32,079 nt of DNA. It comes from an uncultured Collinsella sp. GTDB lineage: Bacteria > Actinomycetota > Coriobacteriia > Coriobacteriales > Coriobacteriaceae. The stretch is from NCBI GenBank assembly GCA_900549025.1, contig URMZ01000021.1:1-32079 (forward strand), read 5' to 3'. The position numbers and the translations under genes are program-made. Below the pieces are notes generated by a model, which saw only the letters and a list, made by a program, of their open reading frames with translations, had not been told where the DNA came from and did no database searches. Of this stretch, positions 23,802-30,841 are shown one piece after another; within the stretch, counting starts at the first letter, position 1, and every line of letters begins with the position of its first letter.

Positions 23802-23837
23802 CTGGTTACTACCAGATAACCAATCGAAGTGTATAAT
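23802..23837 (+). promoter_or_regulatory. agaS promoter with GntR-type operator
   Basis: CTGGT-TACT-ACCAG (23802-23815) also forms a larger dyad TGGTTA...TAACCA (23803-23822). A perfect TATAAT follows at 23832-23837. The operator covers where the -35 box should be, so bound repressor would block RNA polymerase. Confidence 0.65.
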
Positions 23838-23876
23838 TGCACGTCAGAGGATTACTTCTAGAGAGAGGTATTAGAA

Positions 23877-25043
23877 ATGTTCGAGAAGAGTGTCGAGGAG
23901 CTCACCGAGCTCGGCGCCCAGATCACCACGGCCGAGATTGCTCAGCAGCCCGAGCTTTGGCGTGATACGCTCAACATCTATCGCGAGAACAAGGAGGCCA
24001 TCGAGGCCTTCCTGGCCGAGGCTCGCGCTATGGGCGAGGGTCGTCTGTCCGTTGTCTTCACCGGTGCGGGTACGTCCGACTACGTTGGCGATACCTGCGC
24101 CCCGTACCTGCGTCACGCTGGAAACACTGATCTCTACGACTTTAAGCCCATCGCCACGACCGACATCGTGAGCGCTCCGCGCGACTTCCTGCGCGCCGAG
24201 GATCCCACGCTCGTGGTTTCCTTTGCCCGCTCTGGCAACAGCCCCGAGAGCCTTGCCGCCGTTGCCGTTGCCAAGGAGCTCGTCCACAACGTCAAGTTCC
24301 TCAACATCACCTGCGCTCCCGAGGGCAAGCTCGCCGTCGAGTCTGCCGATGATCCCAACGCGCTGACGCTGCTCATTCCGCGCGCCAACGACAAGGGCTT
24401 CGCCATGACCGGTTCTTATTCCTGCATGACCCTGCTCTCCACCCTTATTTTCGACACTGCCTCTGACGAGCAGAAGGCCGAGTGGGTCGAGACGATTGCC
24501 AAGATGGGCGAGGAGGTCATCTCCCGTGAGCCTGAGATCGCCGATTACCTGGCTGGCGACTTCAACCGCGTGACCTACTTGGGTTCTGGCTCCTTCGGTG
24601 GCCTTGCTCAGGAGAGCCAGCTCAAGATCCTCGAGCTCGCTCACGGTCTGGTTGCTACTTCCTACGACACCTCCATGGGCTATCGTCACGGACCTAAGTC
24701 CTTCGTCGACGATAAGACGCTTGTCTTCGTGTTCGTCAACAACGACGCCTACACCCGTCAGTACGACATCGACATCCTCAACGAGATCGGTGGCGACAAG
24801 ATCGCTCAGCACACCGTTGCCGTTCAGCAGGATGGCGCTACCGTCTACGAGGGCGAGTCCTTCACCTTTAAGGGCTACGAGGCGCTTCCCGAGGGCTACC
24901 TTGCCCTGCCGTTCGTGATGTTTGCCCAGGCTATCAGCCTGCTCAACTCCGTGCGCGTGGGCAACACGCCCGATACGCCGAGCCCCACCGGCACGGTCAA
25001 CCGCGTGGTTAAGGGCGTGACGATTCACCCCTTCACCGCTTAA
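23877..25043 (+). CDS. agaS: SIS-domain sugar isomerase/deaminase, AgaS family
   Basis: The 388-residue protein has two SIS domains. The first contains VVFTGAGTSDYVGD (about residue 57) and the phosphosugar loop VVSFARSGNSPES. The second contains VTYLGSGSFGGLAQES and MGYRHGPKSF. AgaS in E. coli acts as galactosamine-6-phosphate deaminase/isomerase yielding tagatose-6-phosphate. The length and double SIS arrangement fit AgaS better than NagB, which is shorter and of another fold. It has its own promoter and terminator. Confidence 0.92.
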   Translation: MFEKSVEELTELGAQITTAEIAQQPELWRDTLNIYRENKEAIEAFLAEARAMGEGRLSVVFTGAGTSDYVGDTCAPYLRHAGNTDLYDFKPIATTDIVSAPRDFLRAEDPTLVVSFARSGNSPESLAAVAVAKELVHNVKFLNITCAPEGKLAVESADDPNALTLLIPRANDKGFAMTGSYSCMTLLSTLIFDTASDEQKAEWVETIAKMGEEVISREPEIADYLAGDFNRVTYLGSGSFGGLAQESQLKILELAHGLVATSYDTSMGYRHGPKSFVDDKTLVFVFVNNDAYTRQYDIDILNEIGGDKIAQHTVAVQQDGATVYEGESFTFKGYEALPEGYLALPFVMFAQAISLLNSVRVGNTPDTPSPTGTVNRVVKGVTIHPFTA

Positions 25044-25060
25044 TCGCGTCCCCCTGTAAG

Positions 25061-25098
25061 GGCGCCCGTCCGCTCATAACGGCGGGCGGGCGCTTTTT
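25061..25098 (+). terminator. Rho-independent terminator after agaS
   Basis: GGCGCCCGTCCGC pairs with GGCGGGCGGGCGC with one or two mismatches, followed by T5. Confidence 0.87.
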
Positions 25099-25161
25099 GT
25101 TTTTACATGGACCGGGTATAAGCATTACCACAGTCAACTGCTTTAGAAGCAAGGAGTGCAT

Positions 25162-26331
25162 ATGAGCACGTACGCAATTAAGGCTGACAAGTTCTTCTTG
25201 CCGGCAGGCCCGCAACTGGGCGGCTATCTTATGGTCGAGGATGGCGTCTTTGGCGCCTGGCAGGCCGACGAGCCCTCTTGCGAGATTAAGGACTACACGG
25301 GATCGTGGATCGCACCGGGTATGGTCGATACTCACATCCATGGCTTCTACAACCACTCAACTACCGATAACGATCCCGAGGGCATCGATATCAGCTCGAC
25401 CGAGCTCGCCCGTCGCGGCACCACCAGCTGGCTGCCCACGACGTTCACCGATGGCGTCGAGCAGATCAAGGATGCCTGCGCCGCCATCGCCCAGGCTGAC
25501 GAGGGTCGCGGCCCCGACTTCTGCGGTGCTCGCATTCAGGGCATCTACCTGGAGGGCCCCTTCTTTACCATGAAGCACGTGGGCGCGCAGAACCCCGCCT
25601 ACCTGATCGATCCCTCCGAGGAGGTCTTCGATCAGTGGCAGGAGGCTGCGGGTGGTCGCATTGTTAAGAGCGCCATGGCGGCCGAGCGCGACGGTGCCGC
25701 TGCTTATGCGGCTGCTCTGAACGCCAAGGGTGTGGTGACCAGCATCGGTCACTCCGACGCCACCTACGATGAGTGCATCGCCGCCATCAACGCCGGTGCC
25801 AGCTGCTTTACGCATACCTATAACGGCCAGCGCGGGCTGCATCACCGTGAGCCCGGTGTCGTGGGCGCTGCCATGTCCACGCCCGAGACCTACGCCGAGA
25901 TCATCTGTGACGGCAAGCACGTAAACCCTGCCGCCATCAAGGCGCTGCTGCAGGCAAAGGGCTGGCAGCACACGGTGCTCATCACCGACTGCCTGGGTTG
26001 CGGCGGCATGCCCGAGGGCAGCTACACCAGTGGTGGCATGGACGTCATCATGAAGGACAACCTGTGCTGGCTCGCCGACGGCAAGAGCATTGCCGGCTCG
26101 GTGCTCACGCTTGCCCAGGGCGTCAAGAACATTGTCGATTGGGGCATCGCCAGCGCCGATATCGCCATTCGCATGGCAACCGAGGTGCCGGCACGCTCTG
26201 CGCACATCGAGGATAAGTGCGGCAGCATCATGCCGGGTCGCGACGCCGACTTTGTCGTGTTCGACCACGAGCTCACCCTCGTTGAGACGTATGTTGGCGG
26301 CCAGAGCGTCGGCAACGCTTTCACCGAGTAA
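25162..26331 (+). CDS. nagA: N-acetylglucosamine/galactosamine-6-phosphate deacetylase
   Basis: The 389-residue amidohydrolase has the metal-site motif DTHIHG, a YLEGPFF segment with the metal-binding Glu, IGHSDATYDEC and FTHTYNGQRGL with the His ligands, and ITDCLG with the catalytic Asp. It removes acetate from the amino sugar-6-phosphate. Given the adjacent agaS and lacC, GalNAc-6-phosphate (AgaA activity) is as likely a substrate as GlcNAc-6-phosphate. The ATG at 25162 follows AAGGAG. A decayed copy of the last 43 codons lies at 29037-29189. Confidence 0.93.
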   Translation: MSTYAIKADKFFLPAGPQLGGYLMVEDGVFGAWQADEPSCEIKDYTGSWIAPGMVDTHIHGFYNHSTTDNDPEGIDISSTELARRGTTSWLPTTFTDGVEQIKDACAAIAQADEGRGPDFCGARIQGIYLEGPFFTMKHVGAQNPAYLIDPSEEVFDQWQEAAGGRIVKSAMAAERDGAAAYAAALNAKGVVTSIGHSDATYDECIAAINAGASCFTHTYNGQRGLHHREPGVVGAAMSTPETYAEIICDGKHVNPAAIKALLQAKGWQHTVLITDCLGCGGMPEGSYTSGGMDVIMKDNLCWLADGKSIAGSVLTLAQGVKNIVDWGIASADIAIRMATEVPARSAHIEDKCGSIMPGRDADFVVFDHELTLVETYVGGQSVGNAFTE

Positions 26332-26343
26332 CGATAGAAAAAG

Positions 26344-26375
26344 ACGGCGGGCCCGAATCTGCTCGGACCCGCCGT
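26344..26375 (-). terminator. Terminator between convergent genes
   Basis: ACGGCGGGCCCGA pairs with TCGGACCCGCCGT. The T-run (TTTTT) is on the minus strand, serving the flavodoxin-like gene; it may also stop nagA transcripts. Confidence 0.8.
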
Positions 26376-26406
26376 ATGGGTTAAACGCTCAAAAGCACCT
26401 TTACAG

Positions 26407-26991
26407 TTACAGCTTGTTAGCGATCTTCTTTGCCGTGCGCTTGACGCCGGCCACAAGACCCCCCGCGGGATGCTCCTTTTCGTATGCTAGACGCTTCTCG
26501 CGCTTGGCATACTCTTCGACGATGATATCGCCGTACTCATTTTCGATTTTGTCGAAGAAGTCGACGGCGCCCTTAATTTCCTCAGCGGTCGGGTGTCCCT
26601 TTTGGACACCGCCGGCGAGCTTGAACGGCCCCCACGTATCAAAGCCGGGGCAGCCGTAGACACCCATAAAGATGGCCTGTCTCATGCGGCAGATGCCATC
26701 GATATCCTTGCCGTACCACTTGTTTTTGCCACCGTAGGTCATAAGGCCAAACACCTTGTCCTGCGGCTGCAGTACGTTCGTGAGCACGCGCGCCATATCT
26801 TTGTCGATCTCGGAGTAATAAATGCCCGTGGCGACGCCGATCAGATGATATTCGTGCAGGTCGGGGTACTCGTTTTTACCGAGTGACTTCACGTCGAGGG
26901 TATCGATTTCGGGGTGCGCCTCGACGATGGCGTCCACGAGCTTTTTCGTATTGCCGTGGTGGCGTGAGGCATAAAGGATGATGGTTCGCAT
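26407..26991 (-). CDS. Flavodoxin-domain protein
   Basis: The 194-residue protein has an N-terminal FMN phosphate-binding loop (YASRHHGNTKKL), a GVATGIYYSEIDKDM segment, LMTYGG, and a C-terminal basic helix (VAGVKRTAKKIANKL). It is likely an electron-transfer or flavin-reductase-type protein. The ATG at 26991 was chosen because the flavodoxin fold begins there and GAAAGG precedes it; the open frame extends far upstream only as the antisense of the epimerase gene. It is transcribed against the sugar genes and has no obvious role in the pathway. Confidence 0.88.
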   Translation of the reverse strand: MRTIILYASRHHGNTKKLVDAIVEAHPEIDTLDVKSLGKNEYPDLHEYHLIGVATGIYYSEIDKDMARVLTNVLQPQDKVFGLMTYGGKNKWYGKDIDGICRMRQAIFMGVYGCPGFDTWGPFKLAGGVQKGHPTAEEIKGAVDFFDKIENEYGDIIVEEYAKREKRLAYEKEHPAGGLVAGVKRTAKKIANKL

Positions 26992-27147
26992 AAGAAGGCC
27001 TTTCAGCTGTAATTGCATCAATGTCTGTATGGTACCCCGTTGCATGGCTGGGAAACCGGACGCATCGATGAACGTGCGGGTTTGTCCTTTGGTCAGGGCC
27101 GAGACGGGTTCTTGCGAGCAAAAAGCAGTTGTTCGAAAGGATGGACA

Positions 27148-28029
27148 ATGGAATACGCTCTCTCCAACGATTCGATTTCTATCAAGGTCTCCACGGCCGG
27201 TGGTTCGTTTACCTCGATTGAGGCTGGAGGTCGCGAGTACTTGTGGCAGGGCGATCCCGCCGTGTGGTCCGGCCAGGCACCGATTTGCTTCCCGATTTGC
27301 GGAGGTTTGCGCGATAACAGCGCCATGACGTTTGCCGGACATCATGTGAAGCTCGCCCGCCATGGGTTTGCGCGCAAACAGGAGTGGAAGCTGCTGAGCC
27401 AGAGCGAGAACGAGCTGGCGATGTGCCTGGCTTCGGAGGATAACGCCGCGCTGCTGAGCGATTATCCGTATCCGTTTAAGCTTGTCGCCCGCTATACGCT
27501 CGAGGATACCGCCGTGCGCGTCTCCTATGAGGTTACCAACGAGGGCACCGAGGACATGCCTTTCTTTATCGGTGGACACCCCGGCTTTAGGTGCCCGCTC
27601 GATGAGGGCGAGGCCTATACGGACTACGAGCTGCGCTTTGAGAAGGACGAAGCTGCTGAGCTTTGCACTGCCGTCCCCTCGACTGGCTTGATTGACGTGG
27701 ACAGGCGCTCCAAGAACCCCATGGTGGGAAAGACGCTGCCTTTGTCGCATGAGCTCTTCGATTTTGCGGAGACCATCTTTGACGTGCTCGAGAGCCGTCA
27801 GGTCACGCTTTCCAAAAAGGGCGAGGACAAGGGCGTCCGCCTGAGCTTTGAGGGCTTCCCATATCTCATTGTGTGGAGCAAGCCCGAGGGCGATTTTGTG
27901 GCGGTTGAGCCTTGGGGCGGTCTCTCGACCTGCTCCGATGAGGACGACGTGCTTGAGCATAAGCGCGGCTGCCTTGTCGCCAAGCCCAAGGAGACCGTCG
28001 TTCGCTCGTTCACGATTGAGATTCTGTAA
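27148..28029 (+). CDS. Aldose 1-epimerase family protein (LacX-like)
   Basis: The 293-residue beta-sandwich protein has GREYLWQGDP, ICFPICGGLRDN, the His-containing HGFAR, and FFIGGHPGFRCPL with the catalytic-site His. This is the LacX/YeaD-like branch rather than GalM. LacX occurs at the end of Gram-positive tagatose-6-phosphate operons, matching the lacC gene 60 bases downstream. The ATG at 27148 follows GAAAGG; upstream codons in the frame do not resemble the family. Confidence 0.9.
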   Translation: MEYALSNDSISIKVSTAGGSFTSIEAGGREYLWQGDPAVWSGQAPICFPICGGLRDNSAMTFAGHHVKLARHGFARKQEWKLLSQSENELAMCLASEDNAALLSDYPYPFKLVARYTLEDTAVRVSYEVTNEGTEDMPFFIGGHPGFRCPLDEGEAYTDYELRFEKDEAAELCTAVPSTGLIDVDRRSKNPMVGKTLPLSHELFDFAETIFDVLESRQVTLSKKGEDKGVRLSFEGFPYLIVWSKPEGDFVAVEPWGGLSTCSDEDDVLEHKRGCLVAKPKETVVRSFTIEIL

Positions 28030-28088
28030 TTCCGTTTTGTCGACTCGTATCGCGAGGCACAAGGAGCCTGCGAGATAAGGAGCTAAAA

Positions 28089-29024
28089 ATGATCCTCACC
28101 GTTACGATGAACCCGTCTGTCGATACGCGCTATCAGCTCGATGAGCTCATTATCGACGACGTTAACCGTGTGACGCCCGAAAAGACCGCTGGCGGCAAGG
28201 GCCTCAACGTGGCCCGTGTGCTGGGCCAGCTGGGCGACGACGTTGTGGCGACCGGTCTGCTCGGTGGCCACATGGGCGCCTACATGGCTGAGCTCATGGA
28301 TGCCAACGGCATTAAGAATGATTTTGTACCCATCAAGGGCGAGACTCGTATTTGCCTCAACATCCTCCACGCCGGCAACCAGACCGAGCTGCTCGAGAGC
28401 GGCCCGACGATTGCCCCCGAGGAGCTCGATGCCTTTACCGCCAAGTTTACTGAGCTTGCGGGCAAGGCCGCTGTCGTTACCATCTCGGGTTCGCTACCCC
28501 GCGGTGTCGAGGCAGACTACTATGCCAAGATCACGGGCATTGCCGAGAACGCCGGCGCCAAGGTGCTGCTCGATACCTCGGGTGCTTCGCTCGAGGCCGC
28601 CCTTAAGTCCGAAATTAAGCCCGAGCTGGTCAAGCCTAACCTGACCGAGATCAACGGCCTTTTGGGTACGAGCTTTACCACCGACGATGTGGACGAGCTC
28701 CGCGCCGCGCTCGCCTCTGATGCCCGCTTCTCCGATATCCCCTGGGTCGTCGTGTCCATGGGCGCCGCCGGCTCCGTTGGCTTCCACAATGGCCGTGCGT
28801 TCCGCGCAAAGACGCCCGATATCCCTGCCGTTAACGCCACGGGCTCTGGCGACTCGACCATTGCCGGCTTCGCACATGCGATAGCTGCTGGCGCAGACGA
28901 CGAGACGATGCTGCGTACCGCCAACACCTGTGGCAAGCTCAATGCCATGGATCCCATGACCGGCCATCTGGTCATGGACCGTTGGGACGAGGTCTACAAC
29001 GGCGTTGCCGTGACCGAGCTGTAA
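28089..29024 (+). CDS. lacC: PfkB-family hexose kinase, LacC/tagatose-6-phosphate kinase type
   Basis: The 311-residue protein has MNPSVDTRYQLD and GGKGLNVARVLGQLG (substrate binding) near the N-terminus. A central GSLPRGVEADYY and a C-terminal anion hole/catalytic NATGSGDSTIAGFAHA (Asp base) follow. It phosphorylates tagatose-6-phosphate (or fructose-1-phosphate) to the bisphosphate with ATP. Context with agaS favours tagatose-6-phosphate. AAGGAGC precedes the ATG. Immediately after its stop lies the remnant of a second nagA. Confidence 0.9.
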   Translation: MILTVTMNPSVDTRYQLDELIIDDVNRVTPEKTAGGKGLNVARVLGQLGDDVVATGLLGGHMGAYMAELMDANGIKNDFVPIKGETRICLNILHAGNQTELLESGPTIAPEELDAFTAKFTELAGKAAVVTISGSLPRGVEADYYAKITGIAENAGAKVLLDTSGASLEAALKSEIKPELVKPNLTEINGLLGTSFTTDDVDELRAALASDARFSDIPWVVVSMGAAGSVGFHNGRAFRAKTPDIPAVNATGSGDSTIAGFAHAIAAGADDETMLRTANTCGKLNAMDPMTGHLVMDRWDEVYNGVAVTEL

Positions 29025-29036
29025 GGGCTTGGGCGT

Positions 29037-29189
29037 CGGTCCCGGCATCGCTTGCTAGCTCATGTCGACGACAAGTGCGATAGCATTATGTCGGGGCGCG
29101 ACGCCGACGTTGTCGTGTTCAATCCCGACCTTACCCTGGTCGAGACGTATGTGGGCGGCAACAGCGTCGGTAACGCGTTTATCGAGTAG
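29037..29189 (+). pseudogene. nagA: C-terminal remnant of a second nagA
   Basis: From 29058 the frame encodes 43 residues ending at TAG 29189 that match the C-terminus of the intact NagA in the window at 33 of 43 positions (shared DKC, SIM, GRDAD, LTLVETYVGG, SVGNAF). Nucleotide similarity extends back to about 29037 with a small insertion that breaks the frame. There is no start or catalytic part. The rest of the gene was probably lost by deletion ending just after lacC. Confidence 0.85.
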
Positions 29190-29221
29190 CCGCCAAAGAA
29201 ACGATCCGAGAGGGGATTTAG

Positions 29222-29695
29222 ATGATTTACGGTGCATTGGGCGATATCGAGGAATACCGCGGAATGCTCAAGGGCCTCGATGTGCTGATTGACTGGCTCG
29301 AGGAGAACGATCCGGCGCAGCTCGAGGTCGGCAGCCATCCGATTCTGGGCGACAAGGTCTATGCGAACGTCATGGCTCCCACGACGCGTCCCGAGGCCGA
29401 GGCTCACTATGAGACGCATCAGCGCTATCACGACCTGCAGATCGATGTCGAGGGTCGCGAGGCCTTTAAGGTCGCTACGGGCAGCTTGACGCTGGTCCAG
29501 GAGTTTGACGAGAAGGACGACTACGATCTGGTCGATTCCGACGCCTCGATCGCCGGCGATCTTGCTGACGATAAGTTTGCACTGTTCGTTGCCGGCGAGC
29601 CTCATATGCCCACGCTCGAGTTCCCGGACGATGGCGCGCAGCCGGTCAAGAAGATCTGCTTTAAGCTGCTTGCAGATGCTTACTGGGAAGAGTAA
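29222..29695 (+). CDS. YhcH/YjgK/YiaL family protein
   Basis: The 157-residue cupin-like protein matches the family. Marks are the N-terminal MIYGALGDIEEY, a central HQRYHDLQIDVEG with candidate metal-binding His, and a C-terminal segment with His (GEPHMPTLEF) and VKKICFKL. Members are found in sialic-acid and other amino-sugar loci and in some cases act as sugar anomerases or isomerases. The ribosome-binding site is GAGAGGGG. Its position downstream of the nagA remnant supports membership in the amino-sugar locus. Confidence 0.9.
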   Translation: MIYGALGDIEEYRGMLKGLDVLIDWLEENDPAQLEVGSHPILGDKVYANVMAPTTRPEAEAHYETHQRYHDLQIDVEGREAFKVATGSLTLVQEFDEKDDYDLVDSDASIAGDLADDKFALFVAGEPHMPTLEFPDDGAQPVKKICFKLLADAYWEE

Positions 29696-29741
29696 CGAAC
29701 TGCTCGTGAGCTAGCGTGATTTCCCTTGGGGAACGCGTTTG

Positions 29742-29787
29742 AGCCCCGCTGATCGCGGTCCCCTTGGGGATTGCGGTTGGCGGGGCT
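29742..29787 (+). terminator. Nested hairpin after the YhcH gene
   Basis: Outer arms AGCCCCGC / GCGGGGCT enclose TCCCC-TT-GGGGA. TTGTTGTTG follows, an imperfect T-rich tract. Confidence 0.65.
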
Positions 29788-29857
29788 TGTTGTTGAGTAG
29801 GGGAGTTGCCGACGGCGTTGTGCTTGGATTGGCGGATGCGCGCTCGAAATCGGCAAC

Positions 29858-29880
29858 AAAAAAGCCGCCCGAAGGCGGCT
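29858..29880 (-). terminator. Terminator of tRNA-Thr
   Basis: Read on the minus strand it is AGCCGCC-TTCG-GGCGGCT followed by T5-6, i.e. a UUCG-capped stem, 11 bases after the tRNA 3' end. Confidence 0.88.
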
Positions 29881-29891
29881 ATCTTGTGCAA

Positions 29892-29967
29892 TGGAGCCAG
29901 CGACCGGGCTCGAACCGGTGACCCCCGCTTTACGAGAGCGGTGCTCTACCAACTGAGCTACGCTGGC
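29892..29967 (-). tRNA. tRNA-Thr (anticodon CGU)
   Basis: The 76-nt gene folds into a full cloverleaf. The acceptor stem is GCCAGCG / CGCTGGC, the D arm contains AGTTGGTAGAGC, the anticodon stem is CCGCT / AGCGG with loop CTCGTAA (anticodon CGT), the T arm contains GGTTCGAGC, and the CCA end is encoded. It reads ACG threonine codons. Confidence 0.96.
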
Positions 29968-30006
29968 GGCCATGTGATGACGCAACTGAGGCGTCAACGG
30001 CTGTCT

Positions 30007-30035
30007 ATGATACGGGACATCGCAAATCCGCGCAA
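30007..30035 (-). promoter_or_regulatory. Candidate tRNA-Thr promoter
   Basis: On the minus strand TTGCGC and TATCAT are spaced by 17 bases, placing the start about 33 bases before the tRNA. The -35 match is partial. Confidence 0.4.
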
Positions 30036-30124
30036 GTGTTCTGACGGCTTTTCTCACTTTAAATGCACTAATATTGGAGACGTGATGTCTTGCTCTTACG
30101 GGTCTCAAACAGAATGGGGTGGCG

Positions 30125-30619
30125 ATGGCTCAACCCAAGATTCTTCTCACACGCATCGATGACCGGTTTATTTACGGGCAAGACGTTGAGCTGTGGAACG
30201 AAGTCGTGGGTTCCAACCTTGTTTTAATCGTCAACGATGAGATTGTGGCTGATTCGCGCAAGTGGGCCCCTATGAGGGTGGCGACACCCGAGGGTGTCTG
30301 GACGCGGTCCTTCTCGGTGCAAAGGACTGTCGACATCATTCATACCGCAACGCCGCGCCAAAGGATTCTCATCATGGTGGCGTCGCCCACGGATGCACTC
30401 GCGCTGGTTAAGGGTGGTGTGCCGATCACCAAGATCAGCATTGGCCATATGCAGGCGGGGGAGGGCAAGCACCCCATAACGCCCGCAGTCGCCGTAGACG
30501 ATACGGACATCGCTGCCTTCAAAGAGCTACAAGAACTCGGCATAGAGCTAGAAATCCGTTACCTCCCCAGCTCCAATCCCGACCCCATCCAACTAGTCAT
30601 TGGGGACGTTCTTAAATGA
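30125..30619 (+). CDS. Orphan EIIB paralogue lacking the phospho-acceptor His
   Basis: The 164-residue protein is clearly homologous to the EIIB at 20400-20882 (shared LLTRID, LVKGGVPI, AAFKELQELG and ELEIR). The active-site motif reads RFIYGQ instead of RLVHGQ, so position 17 is Tyr and classical phosphotransfer should be lost. No EIIA, EIIC or EIID gene adjoins it. Its last codons and stop lie inside the palindromic repeat that starts at 30593, so the natural C-terminus may have been replaced. The frame is intact, so a regulatory or decoy role is possible; early decay is the alternative. The ATG at 30125 is favoured over GTG at 30119. Confidence 0.85.
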   Translation: MAQPKILLTRIDDRFIYGQDVELWNEVVGSNLVLIVNDEIVADSRKWAPMRVATPEGVWTRSFSVQRTVDIIHTATPRQRILIMVASPTDALALVKGGVPITKISIGHMQAGEGKHPITPAVAVDDTDIAAFKELQELGIELEIRYLPSSNPDPIQLVIGDVLK

Positions 30620-30776
30620 CTAGTCAAACGGGACACCCTTGGCACTTGGGGACGTTCCTTATGTGCCGGCCTTTTAGGAACGTCCCCAAGTGTCGGCAGA
30701 TTGGGACAGTCCTTCTCGCCAAACGTTAAAGACTGTCCCCAATGACTAGTCATTTAAGAACGTCCCCAATGACTAG
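30593..30776. repeat. Nested palindromic repeat cluster
   Basis: Outer arms 30593-30624 and 30745-30776 are perfect 32-bp inverted repeats. Inside are two further hairpins: 30643-30692 (17-bp perfect arms, CACTTGGGGACGTTCCT) and 30701-30742 (TTGGGACAGTC / GACTGTCCC). The core GGGGACGTTC occurs in three of the arms and in the separate hairpin at 2501-2554. Such palindromes resemble REP elements mobilised by REP-associated tyrosine transposases; no such gene is in the window. Confidence 0.8.
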
Positions 30777-30780
30777 GTAG

Positions 30781-30813
30781 AAAAACGCCCGTCGGCAGTG
30801 GTGCCGGCGGGCG
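30781..30813 (-). terminator. Rho-independent terminator of galM
   Basis: On the minus strand CGCCCGCCGGC pairs with GCCGACGGGCG (one wobble) and is followed by T5. It directly abuts the nested repeat. Confidence 0.88.
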
Positions 30814-30841
30814 CTGCTGTGCGATATGTTGCGTTGTGGGC

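Noticed and set aside
26992..28062. Upstream extension of the flavodoxin-like frame (to 551 codons)
   Set aside because: The extension is antisense to the LacX-like epimerase gene; flavodoxin homology begins at 26991 with a ribosome-binding site there.
39..30776. Possible CRISPR array among the many short repeats
   Set aside because: The repeats are inverted pairs at separate loci, not regularly spaced direct repeats, and no cas gene is present.
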